Source: Variovorax sp. 679 (GTDB lineage: Bacteria; Pseudomonadota; Gammaproteobacteria; Burkholderiales; Burkholderiaceae_C). Taken from it: a stretch of DNA of 64,000 bases. The position numbers and the translations under genes are program-made. The stretch is from assembly GCF_003952185.1 (NCBI RefSeq), contig NZ_RXFS01000003.1, positions 124,001 through 188,000 of the forward strand. The letters run 5' to 3'. Within the stretch, counting starts at the first letter, position 1; every line of letters begins with the position of its first letter. This document shows positions 8,889-18,017 of the stretch, piece after piece. A model generated the notes under the pieces. That model saw only the letters and a list, made by a program, of their open reading frames with translations. It was not told where the DNA came from and ran no database searches.

Positions 8889-10364
8889 ATGACCCAACGC
8901 TACATCGCCCCAGCGCTGCTGGGCGCCTCACTGCTGCTGTCCGCCTGCGGCGGCAGCAACAACAACGGCATCGTGCTGCCGTTCAATCCGCCGCAAACCA
9001 CCACGCCAGCGCCGGCCGCGCAGCCCCAGAAGAACGTTCTGTTCTTCCTGGGCGACGGCATGGGCATCACCACCATGACCGCCGCGCGCATCTACAAGGT
9101 CGGCGAAGACGGCGACCTCACGATGGACACGCTGCCCGAGACGGCCTTCGTCCACACCTACTCGAACGACGCCCAGGTGACCGACAGCGCCCCCTCCATG
9201 TCGGCCTACATGACCGGCGTGAAGATGAACAACGAAGTCATCTCGATGAGCGCCGAGACCAAGGCCACGGACGCCTCGGGCAAGGCCTATCACACCAATT
9301 TCGACAGCACCTGCCCCTCGGGCAACGGCCAGGCAGTGGAAACGCTGCTCGAGCAGAGCAAGGCCAAGGGCTACGCGACCGGCGTGGTCACCACCACCCG
9401 CATCACGCACGCCACGCCCGCCGCCACGTATTCGCACGTGTGCCACCGCGACGCCGAGAACACCATCGCCGCGGCACTGGTGCCTGGCGGCGCCGGCTAC
9501 AACGGCAAGCTGGGCGATGGCGTCGACGTCTTCTTCGGCGGCGGCACCGACTACTTCACGGCCAAGGAGGACGGCGGCAAGCGCACCGACAAGCGCAACC
9601 TGATCGCCGAGCTGAAGACCGCAAAGTACAGCTTCGCCGCGAACAAGTCCGAGTTCGACAAGCTGCCGGCCGACGGCGCCACCAAGATCGCCGGCCTGTT
9701 CACCAAGAGCCACATGGCCTATGACCTGGACCGCGACGCCACCAAGGAACCGAGCCTGGCCGAAATGACCGGCAAGGCCATCGACGCCCTGGCCGCGCGC
9801 AAGAAGGGCTTCTTCCTGATGGTGGAAGGCGGGCGCATCGACCATGCGCTGCACGCCACCAACGCGCGCCGCGCCCTGCAGGACACCGGCGCCTTCGACG
9901 ACGCCATCAAGCTCGCGCTCGACAAGATGCAGGCCATCGACCCGGGCCTGAAGAACACGCTGGTGGTGGTCACGGCCGACCATGACCACACGCTGCAGCT
10001 CAACGGCTACGCCGCTCGCACCGGCAAGACCGAGGCGGGCAAGCCGGGCGTGCTTGGGCTGGTGAAGAACTACGCGGATACCAGCAAGAACAGCACGGAC
10101 GTGAACGGCAATCCATACACCATCATCGGCTTCGGCAACGGCCCGCGCCGCCTCCTCACACGCGGCCCGATCGACGATGCCGACGTGGAAAGCCCGGACT
10201 ACAAGCAGGAAGCCGTGGTACCCATGGACGCGGCCAGCGATTCCGAAACCCACGGTGGCGCCGACGTGTTCCTCGGCGCGCAAGGCCTGGGCGCCGACAA
10301 CTTCTCCGGCGTCATCACCAACACCGACGTGTTCGGCCTGATCAAGAAGGCGGTCGGCCTGTGA
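8889..10364 (+). CDS. alkaline phosphatase (PhoA family), probable lipoprotein
   Basis: A 491-residue PhoA-family phosphomonoesterase that releases phosphate from organic esters outside the cytoplasm. The N-terminus is a lipoprotein signal with lipobox LSAC (Cys20), so it should be membrane-anchored. A proline-rich linker (residues 31-47) precedes the catalytic domain. Metal-binding motifs are GDGMG (D56), EGGRIDHALH, TADHDH and the late THGGADV; S100 in TDSAPS is the expected nucleophile. The ATG at 8889 is the one directly before the signal peptide. It lies first in a phosphatase operon with a Pho-box-like site upstream. A second, soluble paralogue follows at once. Confidence 0.92.
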   Translation: MTQRYIAPALLGASLLLSACGGSNNNGIVLPFNPPQTTTPAPAAQPQKNVLFFLGDGMGITTMTAARIYKVGEDGDLTMDTLPETAFVHTYSNDAQVTDSAPSMSAYMTGVKMNNEVISMSAETKATDASGKAYHTNFDSTCPSGNGQAVETLLEQSKAKGYATGVVTTTRITHATPAATYSHVCHRDAENTIAAALVPGGAGYNGKLGDGVDVFFGGGTDYFTAKEDGGKRTDKRNLIAELKTAKYSFAANKSEFDKLPADGATKIAGLFTKSHMAYDLDRDATKEPSLAEMTGKAIDALAARKKGFFLMVEGGRIDHALHATNARRALQDTGAFDDAIKLALDKMQAIDPGLKNTLVVVTADHDHTLQLNGYAARTGKTEAGKPGVLGLVKNYADTSKNSTDVNGNPYTIIGFGNGPRRLLTRGPIDDADVESPDYKQEAVVPMDAASDSETHGGADVFLGAQGLGADNFSGVITNTDVFGLIKKAVGL

Positions 10365-10396
10365 GAGGCAACCAGCACTCACCGACGAACACAACC

Positions 10397-11920
10397 ATGA
10401 ACACGACCATGAACCGCATCACCCGCAAAACCCGCCTCGCCGCCGCGCTCGTCTGCGCCGCCGCCGGCACCCTGGCCGGCGCCGCACACGCCGCCGGCGA
10501 AGCCAAGAACGTCATCTTCTTCCTCGGCGACGGCATGGGCCCTGTCACCGTAACCGCTGCCCGCATCTACAAGGGCGAGAAGCAGCTGGCCGCCAAGCCC
10601 GGCTCGCTGGTGAGCGCCGAGCGCGCCAATCTCGTCATGCAATCGCTGCCGTATGCGGCCCGCGTGAAGACCTATTCGCTCGACGGTCAGACTACCGACA
10701 GCGCCCCCTCGATGGCCGCCTACATGACCGGCGTCAAGATGCGCAACGAGGTGATCTCGATGTCTAGCGACACCATGGCCTACGACAGCACCGGCAAGCA
10801 GTACTACAACGGCGACAACACCACTTGCCCGCCGACCAACGGCAAGGCCGCCGATACCTTGCTCGAACTCGCCAAGGCCAAGGGCCGTGCGGTGGGTGCC
10901 GTATCGACCACGCGCGTCGGCCATGCGACGCCGGCCACTACCTATGCGCACATCTGCAACCGCAACGGCTACAACAACATTGCAGAGCAAAGTGTGCCGG
11001 GCCATGCGAACTACAACCCCAAGCTGCTCGATGGCGTAGACGTGCTGATGGGTGGCGGTCAACAGAATTACCTGCCGACGGGGAGTACCAAGCGCACCGA
11101 CGGCGTCGATCTGGTGGCTGCGATGACGGCCAAGGGCTACACCTACGTCGACACCGGCACCAAGCTCAAGGCCATCGACACGGCTGCCACGGGCAAGCTG
11201 CTGGGACTTTTCTCCGCGAGCGAAATGGCCTACGAACTGGACCGCGTCAAGCAGAACCTCGACCAGCCCAGCCTGTCGGATATGACGGAGAAAGCGCTTG
11301 GCGTGCTCAGCAAGAACGACAAGGGTTTCTTCCTGATGGTGGAAGGTGGCCGCATTGACCACGCACTGCACGGCACCAATGCCAAGCGCGCACTGGAAGA
11401 CACGCTGGCCTTCGACGCCGCCATCCAGACCGCGCTCGACTACATGAACAAGAAGGACCCGGGCCTGAAGAACACGCTGGTGGTGGTCACCGCCGACCAC
11501 GACCACGCAATCGCCTTCAACGGCTACCCGAAGATCGGCAACCCGATCCTGGGCCTGGTCAACGGCTATGCCGACGGCAAGCCCACGAAGGCAGCGGACG
11601 GCAAGCCGTACACCACGCTGGTGTTCGGCAATGGCGGACGGCCCAACGCAAAGGTTGGCAGCGATGTCAACGCGGAAGACAGCAACAAGAAGTGGATCGC
11701 TCCCGTACGCGGCACCGACCGCGACGATCAGACGACGATGGACACCACCGACGACAACTTCCTGCAGGAAGTCGGCATCAACCTGGGTTCGCCTGGCGCG
11801 GAAACGCACGGCGGCGGTGACGTGATGCTGTTCGCTGGCGGCGCAGGCTCGAAGATCTTCAAGGGCACCATGGAAAACACCAAGGTGTTCAACAAGGTCA
11901 AGGAAGCGGCTGGCCTGTGA
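10397..11920 (+). CDS. alkaline phosphatase (PhoA family), secreted
   Basis: A 507-residue paralogue of the preceding phosphatase, with an ordinary cleavable signal peptide (cleavage after AHA near residue 32) instead of a lipobox. Catalytic motifs are the same: GDGMG (D45), TDSAPS (S102 nucleophile), EGGRIDHALH, TADHDH and THGGGDV. An insertion near residues 430-470 (acidic, rich in D and T) differs from the first copy. Start choice between the ATGs at 10397 and 10409 is uncertain. It ends 4 bp into the next gene, so the three genes look like one transcript. The pair may serve cell-surface and periplasmic or extracellular phosphate scavenging. Confidence 0.9.
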   Translation: MNTTMNRITRKTRLAAALVCAAAGTLAGAAHAAGEAKNVIFFLGDGMGPVTVTAARIYKGEKQLAAKPGSLVSAERANLVMQSLPYAARVKTYSLDGQTTDSAPSMAAYMTGVKMRNEVISMSSDTMAYDSTGKQYYNGDNTTCPPTNGKAADTLLELAKAKGRAVGAVSTTRVGHATPATTYAHICNRNGYNNIAEQSVPGHANYNPKLLDGVDVLMGGGQQNYLPTGSTKRTDGVDLVAAMTAKGYTYVDTGTKLKAIDTAATGKLLGLFSASEMAYELDRVKQNLDQPSLSDMTEKALGVLSKNDKGFFLMVEGGRIDHALHGTNAKRALEDTLAFDAAIQTALDYMNKKDPGLKNTLVVVTADHDHAIAFNGYPKIGNPILGLVNGYADGKPTKAADGKPYTTLVFGNGGRPNAKVGSDVNAEDSNKKWIAPVRGTDRDDQTTMDTTDDNFLQEVGINLGSPGAETHGGGDVMLFAGGAGSKIFKGTMENTKVFNKVKEAAGL

Positions 11921-12627
11921 CGGTTTTCACGACACTAAAAACGCTGCTGGCGGCAACGGCCCTGGTGGCCTTGCCTCTGGTCGCCAGCGCTGCGGGCGAC
12001 TCCGCCGCGCCGGACCAGAACCTGCGCATCACGCACCACGTGATGACGATCGGCAAGGACGGCGTGCAGCGCGACAGCCGCTATTCCGACCTGATGTACC
12101 GCCGCGCCGGCGCGCTCTGGGTCGAGCGCGAGCTGCCGCCCTCGCTGCGCGAGGACCACGATCACGAAGCCCGCGAGGGCAAGGTGCACATCGGCCACGC
12201 GCACGCGGACAACACGGCGGCTCCGTTGTGGGTGCGCCGCGACGATGCCGGCAAGGTTCAGGTGGGCATGGTGCTGCGCCAGCAGCGCAAGCTGATCGAG
12301 ATCGATGCCGCCAACTACGGCAACGTCGGCTACAGCGGTTCGTGGGCCAATTCGTACTGGCTGGTCGATCCGGCCAGCCTGACGCGCATGAAGGATCTCG
12401 GCGCGGCCGGCAAGGGCGTACAACGCTACGAACTCCAGCAGAGCCAAGGCACGCTGCGCATCGAGTGGGACACGGTCGGCCGGTATGCGCGCAAGATCGA
12501 GCAGCGCAATGCGCGCGGCACTTCGATCAACGTGATGACCGCTTCGGTCATTCCCGCGCCGAAGACGCTGCCGTGGAAGACCGTCGAAGCCTACGAGCGC
12601 GGCGATTACTCCGATCTGCTGGACTGA
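11917..12627 (+). CDS. secreted protein of unknown function coupled to alkaline phosphatases
   Basis: A 236-residue protein starting at a GTG that overlaps the phosphatase stop codon (GTGA), implying translational coupling. Residues 1-25 form a Sec signal peptide ending in ASA. The mature part is polar, with a histidine-rich stretch (DHDHEAREGKVHIGHAHAD, about residues 75-95) that could bind metal. No family is recognised. Its tie to the phosphatases suggests a role in phosphate acquisition, perhaps metal supply for zinc/magnesium enzymes, but this is inference only. A strong terminator about 100 bp downstream ends the operon. Confidence 0.75.
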   Translation: MTVFTTLKTLLAATALVALPLVASAAGDSAAPDQNLRITHHVMTIGKDGVQRDSRYSDLMYRRAGALWVERELPPSLREDHDHEAREGKVHIGHAHADNTAAPLWVRRDDAGKVQVGMVLRQQRKLIEIDAANYGNVGYSGSWANSYWLVDPASLTRMKDLGAAGKGVQRYELQQSQGTLRIEWDTVGRYARKIEQRNARGTSINVMTASVIPAPKTLPWKTVEAYERGDYSDLLD

Positions 12628-12633
12628 ACAACA

Positions 12634-12721
12634 AGCTCACCCCCAGGCCTCGCGCACTTCGTGTCGCTACGCCCCCCCTTCCGGGGCAACACCTGAGGCC
12701 CGGCAAAGCCGGTTCCGCGGT
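12634..12721 (+). repeat. ~90-bp dispersed repeat, copy A
   Basis: This stretch and copy B at 20588-20677 share the blocks AGCTC-CCCCCAGGC, GTGTCGCT-CGCC and GGCCCGGCAAAGCCGGTTCC in the same order and strand. Each copy sits just after the stop codon of a plus-strand gene, and together they bracket the cyanophycin locus. The internal CCGGCAAAGCCGG can form a hairpin. I know similar gene-end repeats from Variovorax-type genomes; origin and function are unknown. Confidence 0.75.
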
Positions 12722-12729
12722 GTTTCACG

Positions 12730-12754
12730 AAAGGGCCTTCGGGCTCTTTTTTTT
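12730..12754 (+). terminator. rho-independent terminator of the phosphatase operon
   Basis: AAAGGGCC-TTCG-GGCTCTTT forms an 8-bp stem (one G-T pair) with a stable TTCG loop, followed by a T-run. It is oriented for plus-strand transcripts from the phosphatase operon and lies directly before the end of the converging DUF1854 gene. Confidence 0.9.
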
Positions 12755-12770
12755 GGCGGTTAGCTGGCGA

Positions 12771-13259
12771 TCAAAGGAATCGCTCCAGCAGCTTGCGCGA
12801 TGCACGATCCAGCGTCTTCACATCCGGAATGCGGAACTGCACGCCGTGCGCGCTCGCAATCAGCAGCGCACCGCCCTCGAGCCGGCGGATGTCTTCCTCG
12901 GCCTTGAGCACGAAGCTGGTTTCGCCGCGATCGGTGCTGATGGTCCAGGTGCTGGGCACGCCGAAGCTCGACACGCCGTGCAGCTTCAGCAGTGTGGGCG
13001 CGAAGTCGCGCACCGCCAGGTCTTCCTCGAGCAACGTCCTGGCTTGCATCGGCAACTGATCGACGCTGTCGATCCAGACCAGTTCGCGCCCTTCGCCTCC
13101 AACCAGCGAAATCCCGTGGCCGGGCGCACTCAGCGGAAAAGCCCGCACCGGCACGACGCCAGCGTGGCGTTCGCCCTGTGCATCGGTCAGAACGAGGCGG
13201 CCGAAGGCGTCGCGCTCGAGCTGAAAGTCGTTGTTGGTATTGGTGTTGCTGCTGGTCAT
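12771..13259 (-). CDS. cyanophycin-associated DUF1854 protein
   Basis: A 162-residue cytoplasmic protein with no membrane segment or signal. The core about residues 12-150 (RDAFGRLVLTD at the start, then LVGGEGRELVWIDSVDQLP) matches the DUF1854 family found beside cyanophycin genes in beta-proteobacteria. Its start overlaps the stop of the upstream ABC transporter by 4 bp (ATGA), so both are made from one mRNA divergent from the cyanophycin synthetases. Molecular function is unknown. Confidence 0.85.
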   Translation of the reverse strand: MTSSNTNTNNDFQLERDAFGRLVLTDAQGERHAGVVPVRAFPLSAPGHGISLVGGEGRELVWIDSVDQLPMQARTLLEEDLAVRDFAPTLLKLHGVSSFGVPSTWTISTDRGETSFVLKAEEDIRRLEGGALLIASAHGVQFRIPDVKTLDRASRKLLERFL

Positions 13260-15601
13260 GCGTCCCCCGCGGGATGGGCTGCGTGGGCGATGGCCACCGG
13301 GGCCTGTGCGTTGGCGCGCTCGTCGGCGGCACCTTCGCTCGCGTCGTCGTCGCCCTGGCGCAGCTGCGCCTGATAGAGCCGCCAGTAGGCGCCCTGCTTT
13401 GCCATCAAGGCATCGTGCGGCCCGACCTCGACGACCTCGCCGCGGTCCATGACCACGAGCCGGTCGGCCTTGCGCAGCGTAGACAGGCGGTGAGCGATGG
13501 CGATGGTGGTGCGGCCCTGCACGAGGTTGTCGAGCGCCTTCTGGATTTCCTTCTCGGTCTCTGTGTCCACCGCCGACGTCGCCTCGTCAAGGATCAGGAT
13601 GCGCGGGTCGATCAATAGTGCGCGCGCAATGCTGATGCGCTGGCGCTCCCCGCCCGACAGGCCCTGCCCGCGCTCGCCCACCAGCGAGTCGTAGCCGTGC
13701 GGCAGCCGCAGGATGAAGTCGTGCGCATGCGCCGCGCGCGCGGCGGCCACGATTTCTTCGCGCGTGGCGTCGGGCTTGCCGTAGGCGATGTTCTGGGCGA
13801 TGGTGCCGAAGAAGAGGAAAGGCTCCTGCAGCACCAGCCCCACATGGCGGCGGTAGTCGGCCACGGCGAAGCGGCGGATGTCGGTGCCATCGACCTTGAT
13901 GGCGCCGTCGGTCACGTCGTAGAAGCGGCAGATCAGGTTGACCAGCGTGCTCTTGCCCGAGCCGCTGTGGCCCACGAGACCGATCATCTCGCCAGGCTCG
14001 ATGCGCAGATCCAGGTCGTGGATGACGGCGCGCGAGCCATAACGGAAACCCAGCCCGCTCATCTCGATGCGGCCCTGCACCCGCTCCACCTTCACCGGAT
14101 TGGCCGGCTCGGGCACGTTGCTCACGTGGTCGAGGATGTCGAAGATGCGCTTGGCGCCCGCCGCGGCCTTCTGAGTGACCGAGACGATGCGGCTCATCGA
14201 GTCGAGCCGGGTGTAGAAGCGGCCGATGTAAGCGATGAAGGCGGTGAGCACACCCACCGTGATGCTGCCGCGCGCCACCTGCCAGATGCCGAAGGCCCAG
14301 ACCACGAGCAGGCCGATTTCGGTGAGCAGCGACACGGTCGGCGTGAACAGCGACCAGGTGCGGTTGAGCTTGTCGTTGACCTGCAGGTTGTAGGCGTTGG
14401 CCACGCGGAAGCGCTCGGCCTCGCGGCGTTCCTGCGCGAAGGCCTTGACCACGCGGATGCCGGGAATGGTGTCGGCCAGCACGTTGGTCACTTCGGACCA
14501 GACGCGGTCGATCTTCTCGAAGCCGGTGCGCAGGCGGTCGCGCACGACGTGGATCATCCAGGCGATGAAGGGCAGCGGCACCAGCGTGACCACCGCCAGC
14601 AGCGGGTTGATGGAGATCAGGATGACCGCGGTCATCACGATCATCAGCACGTCGTTGGCGAAATCGAGCGCGTGCAAAGACAGGAAAACGTTGATGCGGT
14701 CGGTTTCGGAACCGATGCGCGCCATCAGGTCGCCGGTGCGCTTGCCGCCGAAATAGTCCAGCGGCAGGGTCAGCAGGTGTTCGTAGGTGGTGGTGCGCAG
14801 GTCGGCGCCGATGCGTTCGGACACCAGCGCCAGCAAATAGGTACGGGCCCAGCCCAGCCCCCAGCCGACCAGCGCGGCAATCAGCAGGCCGCCGAGGTAC
14901 AGGCCCACGCGCATGGTGTCGATCTTCTGCCCGTTCTGGAACGGGATCAGGATGTCGTCCATCAGCGGGATGGTCAGGTACGGCGGCACCAGGGTAGCGG
15001 CGGTGGAGATCAGGGTCAGCAGGAACCCTGCGATCAGCTGCTTGCGGTAGGGCTTGGCGAAGCGGCCCAGGCGCAGTAGCACCCAGGTCGAGGGCGGGGT
15101 CTGGAGCTCGGTGTCGGCCGGTTCGTCGCCATCGGCGGTCTCGACGACCTCGGGTGTCTCCTTGGCGACACCAGCCATGCGCTGGCCGAAAAGCTTGAGC
15201 AGGCGCAGGGCCGCGATCTGGTTGGCCAGGGTGTAGCGCCAGCGGCCCAGACGGCCCGCAGGCCCCGTCAGGTCGAGGGTTCCGACGCCCGAATGGTCGG
15301 AAAGGCGCAGTTCCAGGGTCGTGTCGGTTAGCGGCCACTCACGCCACTGCCCGCCAGATGGGCCGGCCGGATCGAGCGCGATCAGCCTCCGGTCAGTCAA
15401 GGCGACTAAGCCGGTGGCGAAGCGAAGTTGGTCGTCGAGGTCAACCGTCAGTGTTACCAGAACGTTTTCCGCGACTGCGAGGCGGTTTTTCAGTGCTTCT
15501 GAAGCCGCTTCTGTTTCGCCCTCCCGGGTGCCGACTGGATCGTGATGTTGCATTGTGTTTCTTTGACTCTTGCCCGTCGCGGGCCTCATGGACCGCGTCA
15601 T
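13256..15601 (-). CDS. cyanophycin-associated ABC exporter (fused membrane and ATPase domains)
   Basis: A 781-residue exporter-type half transporter. Residues 1-150 form an extra cytosolic domain; a six-helix membrane domain (about 195-480) and an ATPase follow, with Walker A GHSGSGKST near 545, signature LSGGERQRISIARALL near 645 and Walker B ILILDEATSAVD. I take the ATG at 15601, which has a GAGG 4-7 bp upstream; the ATG at 15553 is an alternative. The gene is divergent from the first cyanophycin synthetase and overlaps the DUF1854 gene, a partnership known from cyanophycin loci. Substrate is unknown; cyanophycin monomers or peptides are a guess. Confidence 0.87.
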   Translation of the reverse strand: MTRSMRPATGKSQRNTMQHHDPVGTREGETEAASEALKNRLAVAENVLVTLTVDLDDQLRFATGLVALTDRRLIALDPAGPSGGQWREWPLTDTTLELRLSDHSGVGTLDLTGPAGRLGRWRYTLANQIAALRLLKLFGQRMAGVAKETPEVVETADGDEPADTELQTPPSTWVLLRLGRFAKPYRKQLIAGFLLTLISTAATLVPPYLTIPLMDDILIPFQNGQKIDTMRVGLYLGGLLIAALVGWGLGWARTYLLALVSERIGADLRTTTYEHLLTLPLDYFGGKRTGDLMARIGSETDRINVFLSLHALDFANDVLMIVMTAVILISINPLLAVVTLVPLPFIAWMIHVVRDRLRTGFEKIDRVWSEVTNVLADTIPGIRVVKAFAQERREAERFRVANAYNLQVNDKLNRTWSLFTPTVSLLTEIGLLVVWAFGIWQVARGSITVGVLTAFIAYIGRFYTRLDSMSRIVSVTQKAAAGAKRIFDILDHVSNVPEPANPVKVERVQGRIEMSGLGFRYGSRAVIHDLDLRIEPGEMIGLVGHSGSGKSTLVNLICRFYDVTDGAIKVDGTDIRRFAVADYRRHVGLVLQEPFLFFGTIAQNIAYGKPDATREEIVAAARAAHAHDFILRLPHGYDSLVGERGQGLSGGERQRISIARALLIDPRILILDEATSAVDTETEKEIQKALDNLVQGRTTIAIAHRLSTLRKADRLVVMDRGEVVEVGPHDALMAKQGAYWRLYQAQLRQGDDDASEGAADERANAQAPVAIAHAAHPAGDA

Positions 15602-15692
15602 GGCGCCTCAAGTCGGGCGCCGATTCTGACCGATAGCCATGGGCGCGCTTGAAGGCGCCGTGGTGCTCGGCCAAAGCACATCGAACGTTTGC

Positions 15693-17945
15693 ATGACCCG
15701 TTTCGACGACATCCAACTGCTGCGCATCAATTATTTGCGCGGTCCCAACCTCTGGACCTACCGTCCGGTCCTTGAAGTCTGGCTCGATCTGGGCCAACTG
15801 GAAGACTTCCCCTCCAACAAGATCGACGGCTTCACAGACCGCCTGACCGCCCTGCTCCCGGCGCTCATCGAGCACCACTGCGGCGTGGGCGAGCGCGGCG
15901 GCTTCATCCAGCGCCTGACCGAAGGCACCTGGTCGGGCCATGTGCTCGAGCACGTCGTCATCGAACTGCTGAACCTGGCCGGCATGCCGACCGGCTTCGG
16001 GCAAACCCGCAGCACCTCGGAGCATGGCGTCTACCGCATGGTGTTCCGCGCCCGTGACGAGCAGGTTGCCCGCGTGGCGCTGGCCGAGGGCCATCGCCTG
16101 CTGATGGCGGCCATCAACAACGACCCTTTCACGGCCGCCGACGTGCAGAAAGCCGTCGACGCCGTCAAGGCCAAGGTCGAAGACTGCTACCTCGGCCCGA
16201 GCACCGCTGCCATCGTGGCCGCCGCCACCGACCGCGGCATTCCCCACATGCGCCTGAACAGCGGCAACCTGGTGCAGCTGGGCTACGGCGCCAACCAGCA
16301 GCGCATCTGGACTGCCGAGACCGACTACACCAGCGCCATCGGCGAATCGATCGCCAGCGACAAGGAGCTGACCAAGTCCCTGCTCGCGAGCTGCGGCGTG
16401 CCCGTACCCGAAGGCCAGGTGGTGGCCGATGCCGAGGAAGCCTGGGAAGCCGCCGAGGACATCGGCCTGCCGGTGGTCGTGAAGCCCTCTGACGCCAACC
16501 ACGGCCGCGGCGTCTCGCTCGAGCTGACGACCCGCGAGGAAGTCATCGCCGCCTTCGCGGTGGCCGAGCCCGAGGGCAGCGACGTGATGGTCGAGCGCTT
16601 CATCCGCGGCCACGAGCATCGCTTGCTGGTGGTGGGCGGCGAGGTGGTGGCTGCCGCGCGCGGCGAGATCATCACCGTGACCGGCGACGGCAAGGCCAGC
16701 GTGCGCGAGCTCATCGACAAGCAGCTCAACAGCGACCCGCGCCGCGGCGCCGAGGAAGAATTCCCGCTCGACGTGATCGTGATCGACACCGACGCCAAGC
16801 TGCAGCTCGAGCTCAAGCGCCAGGACCTGGACGCCGACGCCGTGCCGACCGCCGGCCGCGTGGTCACGATCCAGCGCAACGGCAACATGGCCAACGACTG
16901 CACCGACCAGGTCCATCCCGAAGTCGCGCACGCCGCCGTGCTGGCCGCCCGCGTGGTGGGCCTCGACATCGCCGGCATCGACCTCGTGGCGCAGGACATT
17001 TCCAAGCCTCTCGGCCCGCAGCGCGGCGCCATCGTCGAAGTCAACGCCGGCCCGGGCCTGCTGATGCACCTGAAGCCGGCCGTCGGCTCGCCGCGCCCGG
17101 TGGGCCGCGCGATCTGCGACCACCTGTTCCCCAACGACGCGCCCGGGCGCATTCCCGTGGTCGGCGTGGCCGGCTCGCGCGACACCGCCGTGCTGGCACG
17201 CCTGGTGGCCTGGCTCATCAACCTGGGCGGCCGCCACACCGGACTGGCCTGCCGCGACGGCCTGTTCCTGGAGCGCCGCCGCGTCGACGCGCGCGACAGC
17301 GCCAACTGGGAAGCCGGCCACCGCCTGCTCGTGAACCGCGCCGTGCAGGCCGTGGTGATCGAGAACGGCGCCGAGACCATCCTGCGCGATGGCCTTTCCT
17401 ATGACCGCTGCGAGGTCGGCATCGTCACCGACCTCGACGGCTGCGAAGCGCTGGCCGACTACGACATCACCGAGAGCGACCAGATGGTCAAGGTGCTGCG
17501 CACGCAGGTCGACGTGGTGCTGCCCGAGGGCACGGCCGTGCTGAATGCCGCCGATCCGCGCGTGGCCGGCCTTGCGCCGCTGTGCGACGGTGCCGTCATC
17601 CTCTATTCGGCCGACGCGCAGGCGCCCGAGCTCGCCGCGCACCAGACCGCCGGCGGCAAGGCCGTGCTCGTGCGGCAAGACCGCGTGGTGCTGGCCAATG
17701 GCAGCAGCGAATCCTTCCTGCCGGGCCTCGGCCGGCTGACCGTGTGGCGCGCCACCCATGCCGGCGTGAGCCTCGAAAGCCTGCTGGCCGCCGTGGCCGC
17801 GGCCTGGGCGATGGGCATTCCGCTGAACCTGATCGGCGCCGGTGTGGAAGCCTTCGAGGCCGACCTGCAGGCCGCATTGGCCTCGCTGCAGCTCTCGCAA
17901 ACGCAGCCTCTTTCGTCGCAACACCCCCAACCCCAACTTGCCTGA
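15693..17945 (+). CDS. cyanophycin synthetase paralogue with degenerate Mur-type ATP site
   Basis: A 750-residue CphA homologue, about 100 residues shorter than the complete copy downstream. The N-terminal domain (YLRGPNLWTYRPVLEVWLDL) and the ATP-grasp domain (about 165-480) look intact, including DVMVERFIRGHEHRLLVVGGE and NAGPGLLMH. In the Mur-ligase-like part, where the complete copy has VTGTNGKTTTARL, this one has VAGSRDTAVLARL near residue 490, so the P-loop lysine and threonines are gone. It should carry only the ATP-grasp (aspartate-adding) activity, or act as a partner or regulator. The ATG at 15693 gives the family N-terminus; no strong ribosome site is seen. Confidence 0.85.
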   Translation: MTRFDDIQLLRINYLRGPNLWTYRPVLEVWLDLGQLEDFPSNKIDGFTDRLTALLPALIEHHCGVGERGGFIQRLTEGTWSGHVLEHVVIELLNLAGMPTGFGQTRSTSEHGVYRMVFRARDEQVARVALAEGHRLLMAAINNDPFTAADVQKAVDAVKAKVEDCYLGPSTAAIVAAATDRGIPHMRLNSGNLVQLGYGANQQRIWTAETDYTSAIGESIASDKELTKSLLASCGVPVPEGQVVADAEEAWEAAEDIGLPVVVKPSDANHGRGVSLELTTREEVIAAFAVAEPEGSDVMVERFIRGHEHRLLVVGGEVVAAARGEIITVTGDGKASVRELIDKQLNSDPRRGAEEEFPLDVIVIDTDAKLQLELKRQDLDADAVPTAGRVVTIQRNGNMANDCTDQVHPEVAHAAVLAARVVGLDIAGIDLVAQDISKPLGPQRGAIVEVNAGPGLLMHLKPAVGSPRPVGRAICDHLFPNDAPGRIPVVGVAGSRDTAVLARLVAWLINLGGRHTGLACRDGLFLERRRVDARDSANWEAGHRLLVNRAVQAVVIENGAETILRDGLSYDRCEVGIVTDLDGCEALADYDITESDQMVKVLRTQVDVVLPEGTAVLNAADPRVAGLAPLCDGAVILYSADAQAPELAAHQTAGGKAVLVRQDRVVLANGSSESFLPGLGRLTVWRATHAGVSLESLLAAVAAAWAMGIPLNLIGAGVEAFEADLQAALASLQLSQTQPLSSQHPQPQLA

Positions 17946-17951
17946 CGTGCA

Positions 17952-17975
17952 CGGCCGCCTCTGCCGAGGCGGCCG
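17952..17975 (+). other. 10-bp-stem hairpin between the two cyanophycin synthetases
   Basis: CGGCCGCCTC-TGCC-GAGGCGGCCG forms a perfect 10-bp stem in the 72-bp gap. No T-run follows, so it may be an mRNA-processing or stability element or partial attenuator that sets the ratio of the two enzymes, rather than a full terminator. Confidence 0.45.
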
Positions 17976-18017
17976 CATCACTCGCCTCACAGAATCCGCG
18001 AACAGAGCCGCAGCCCC

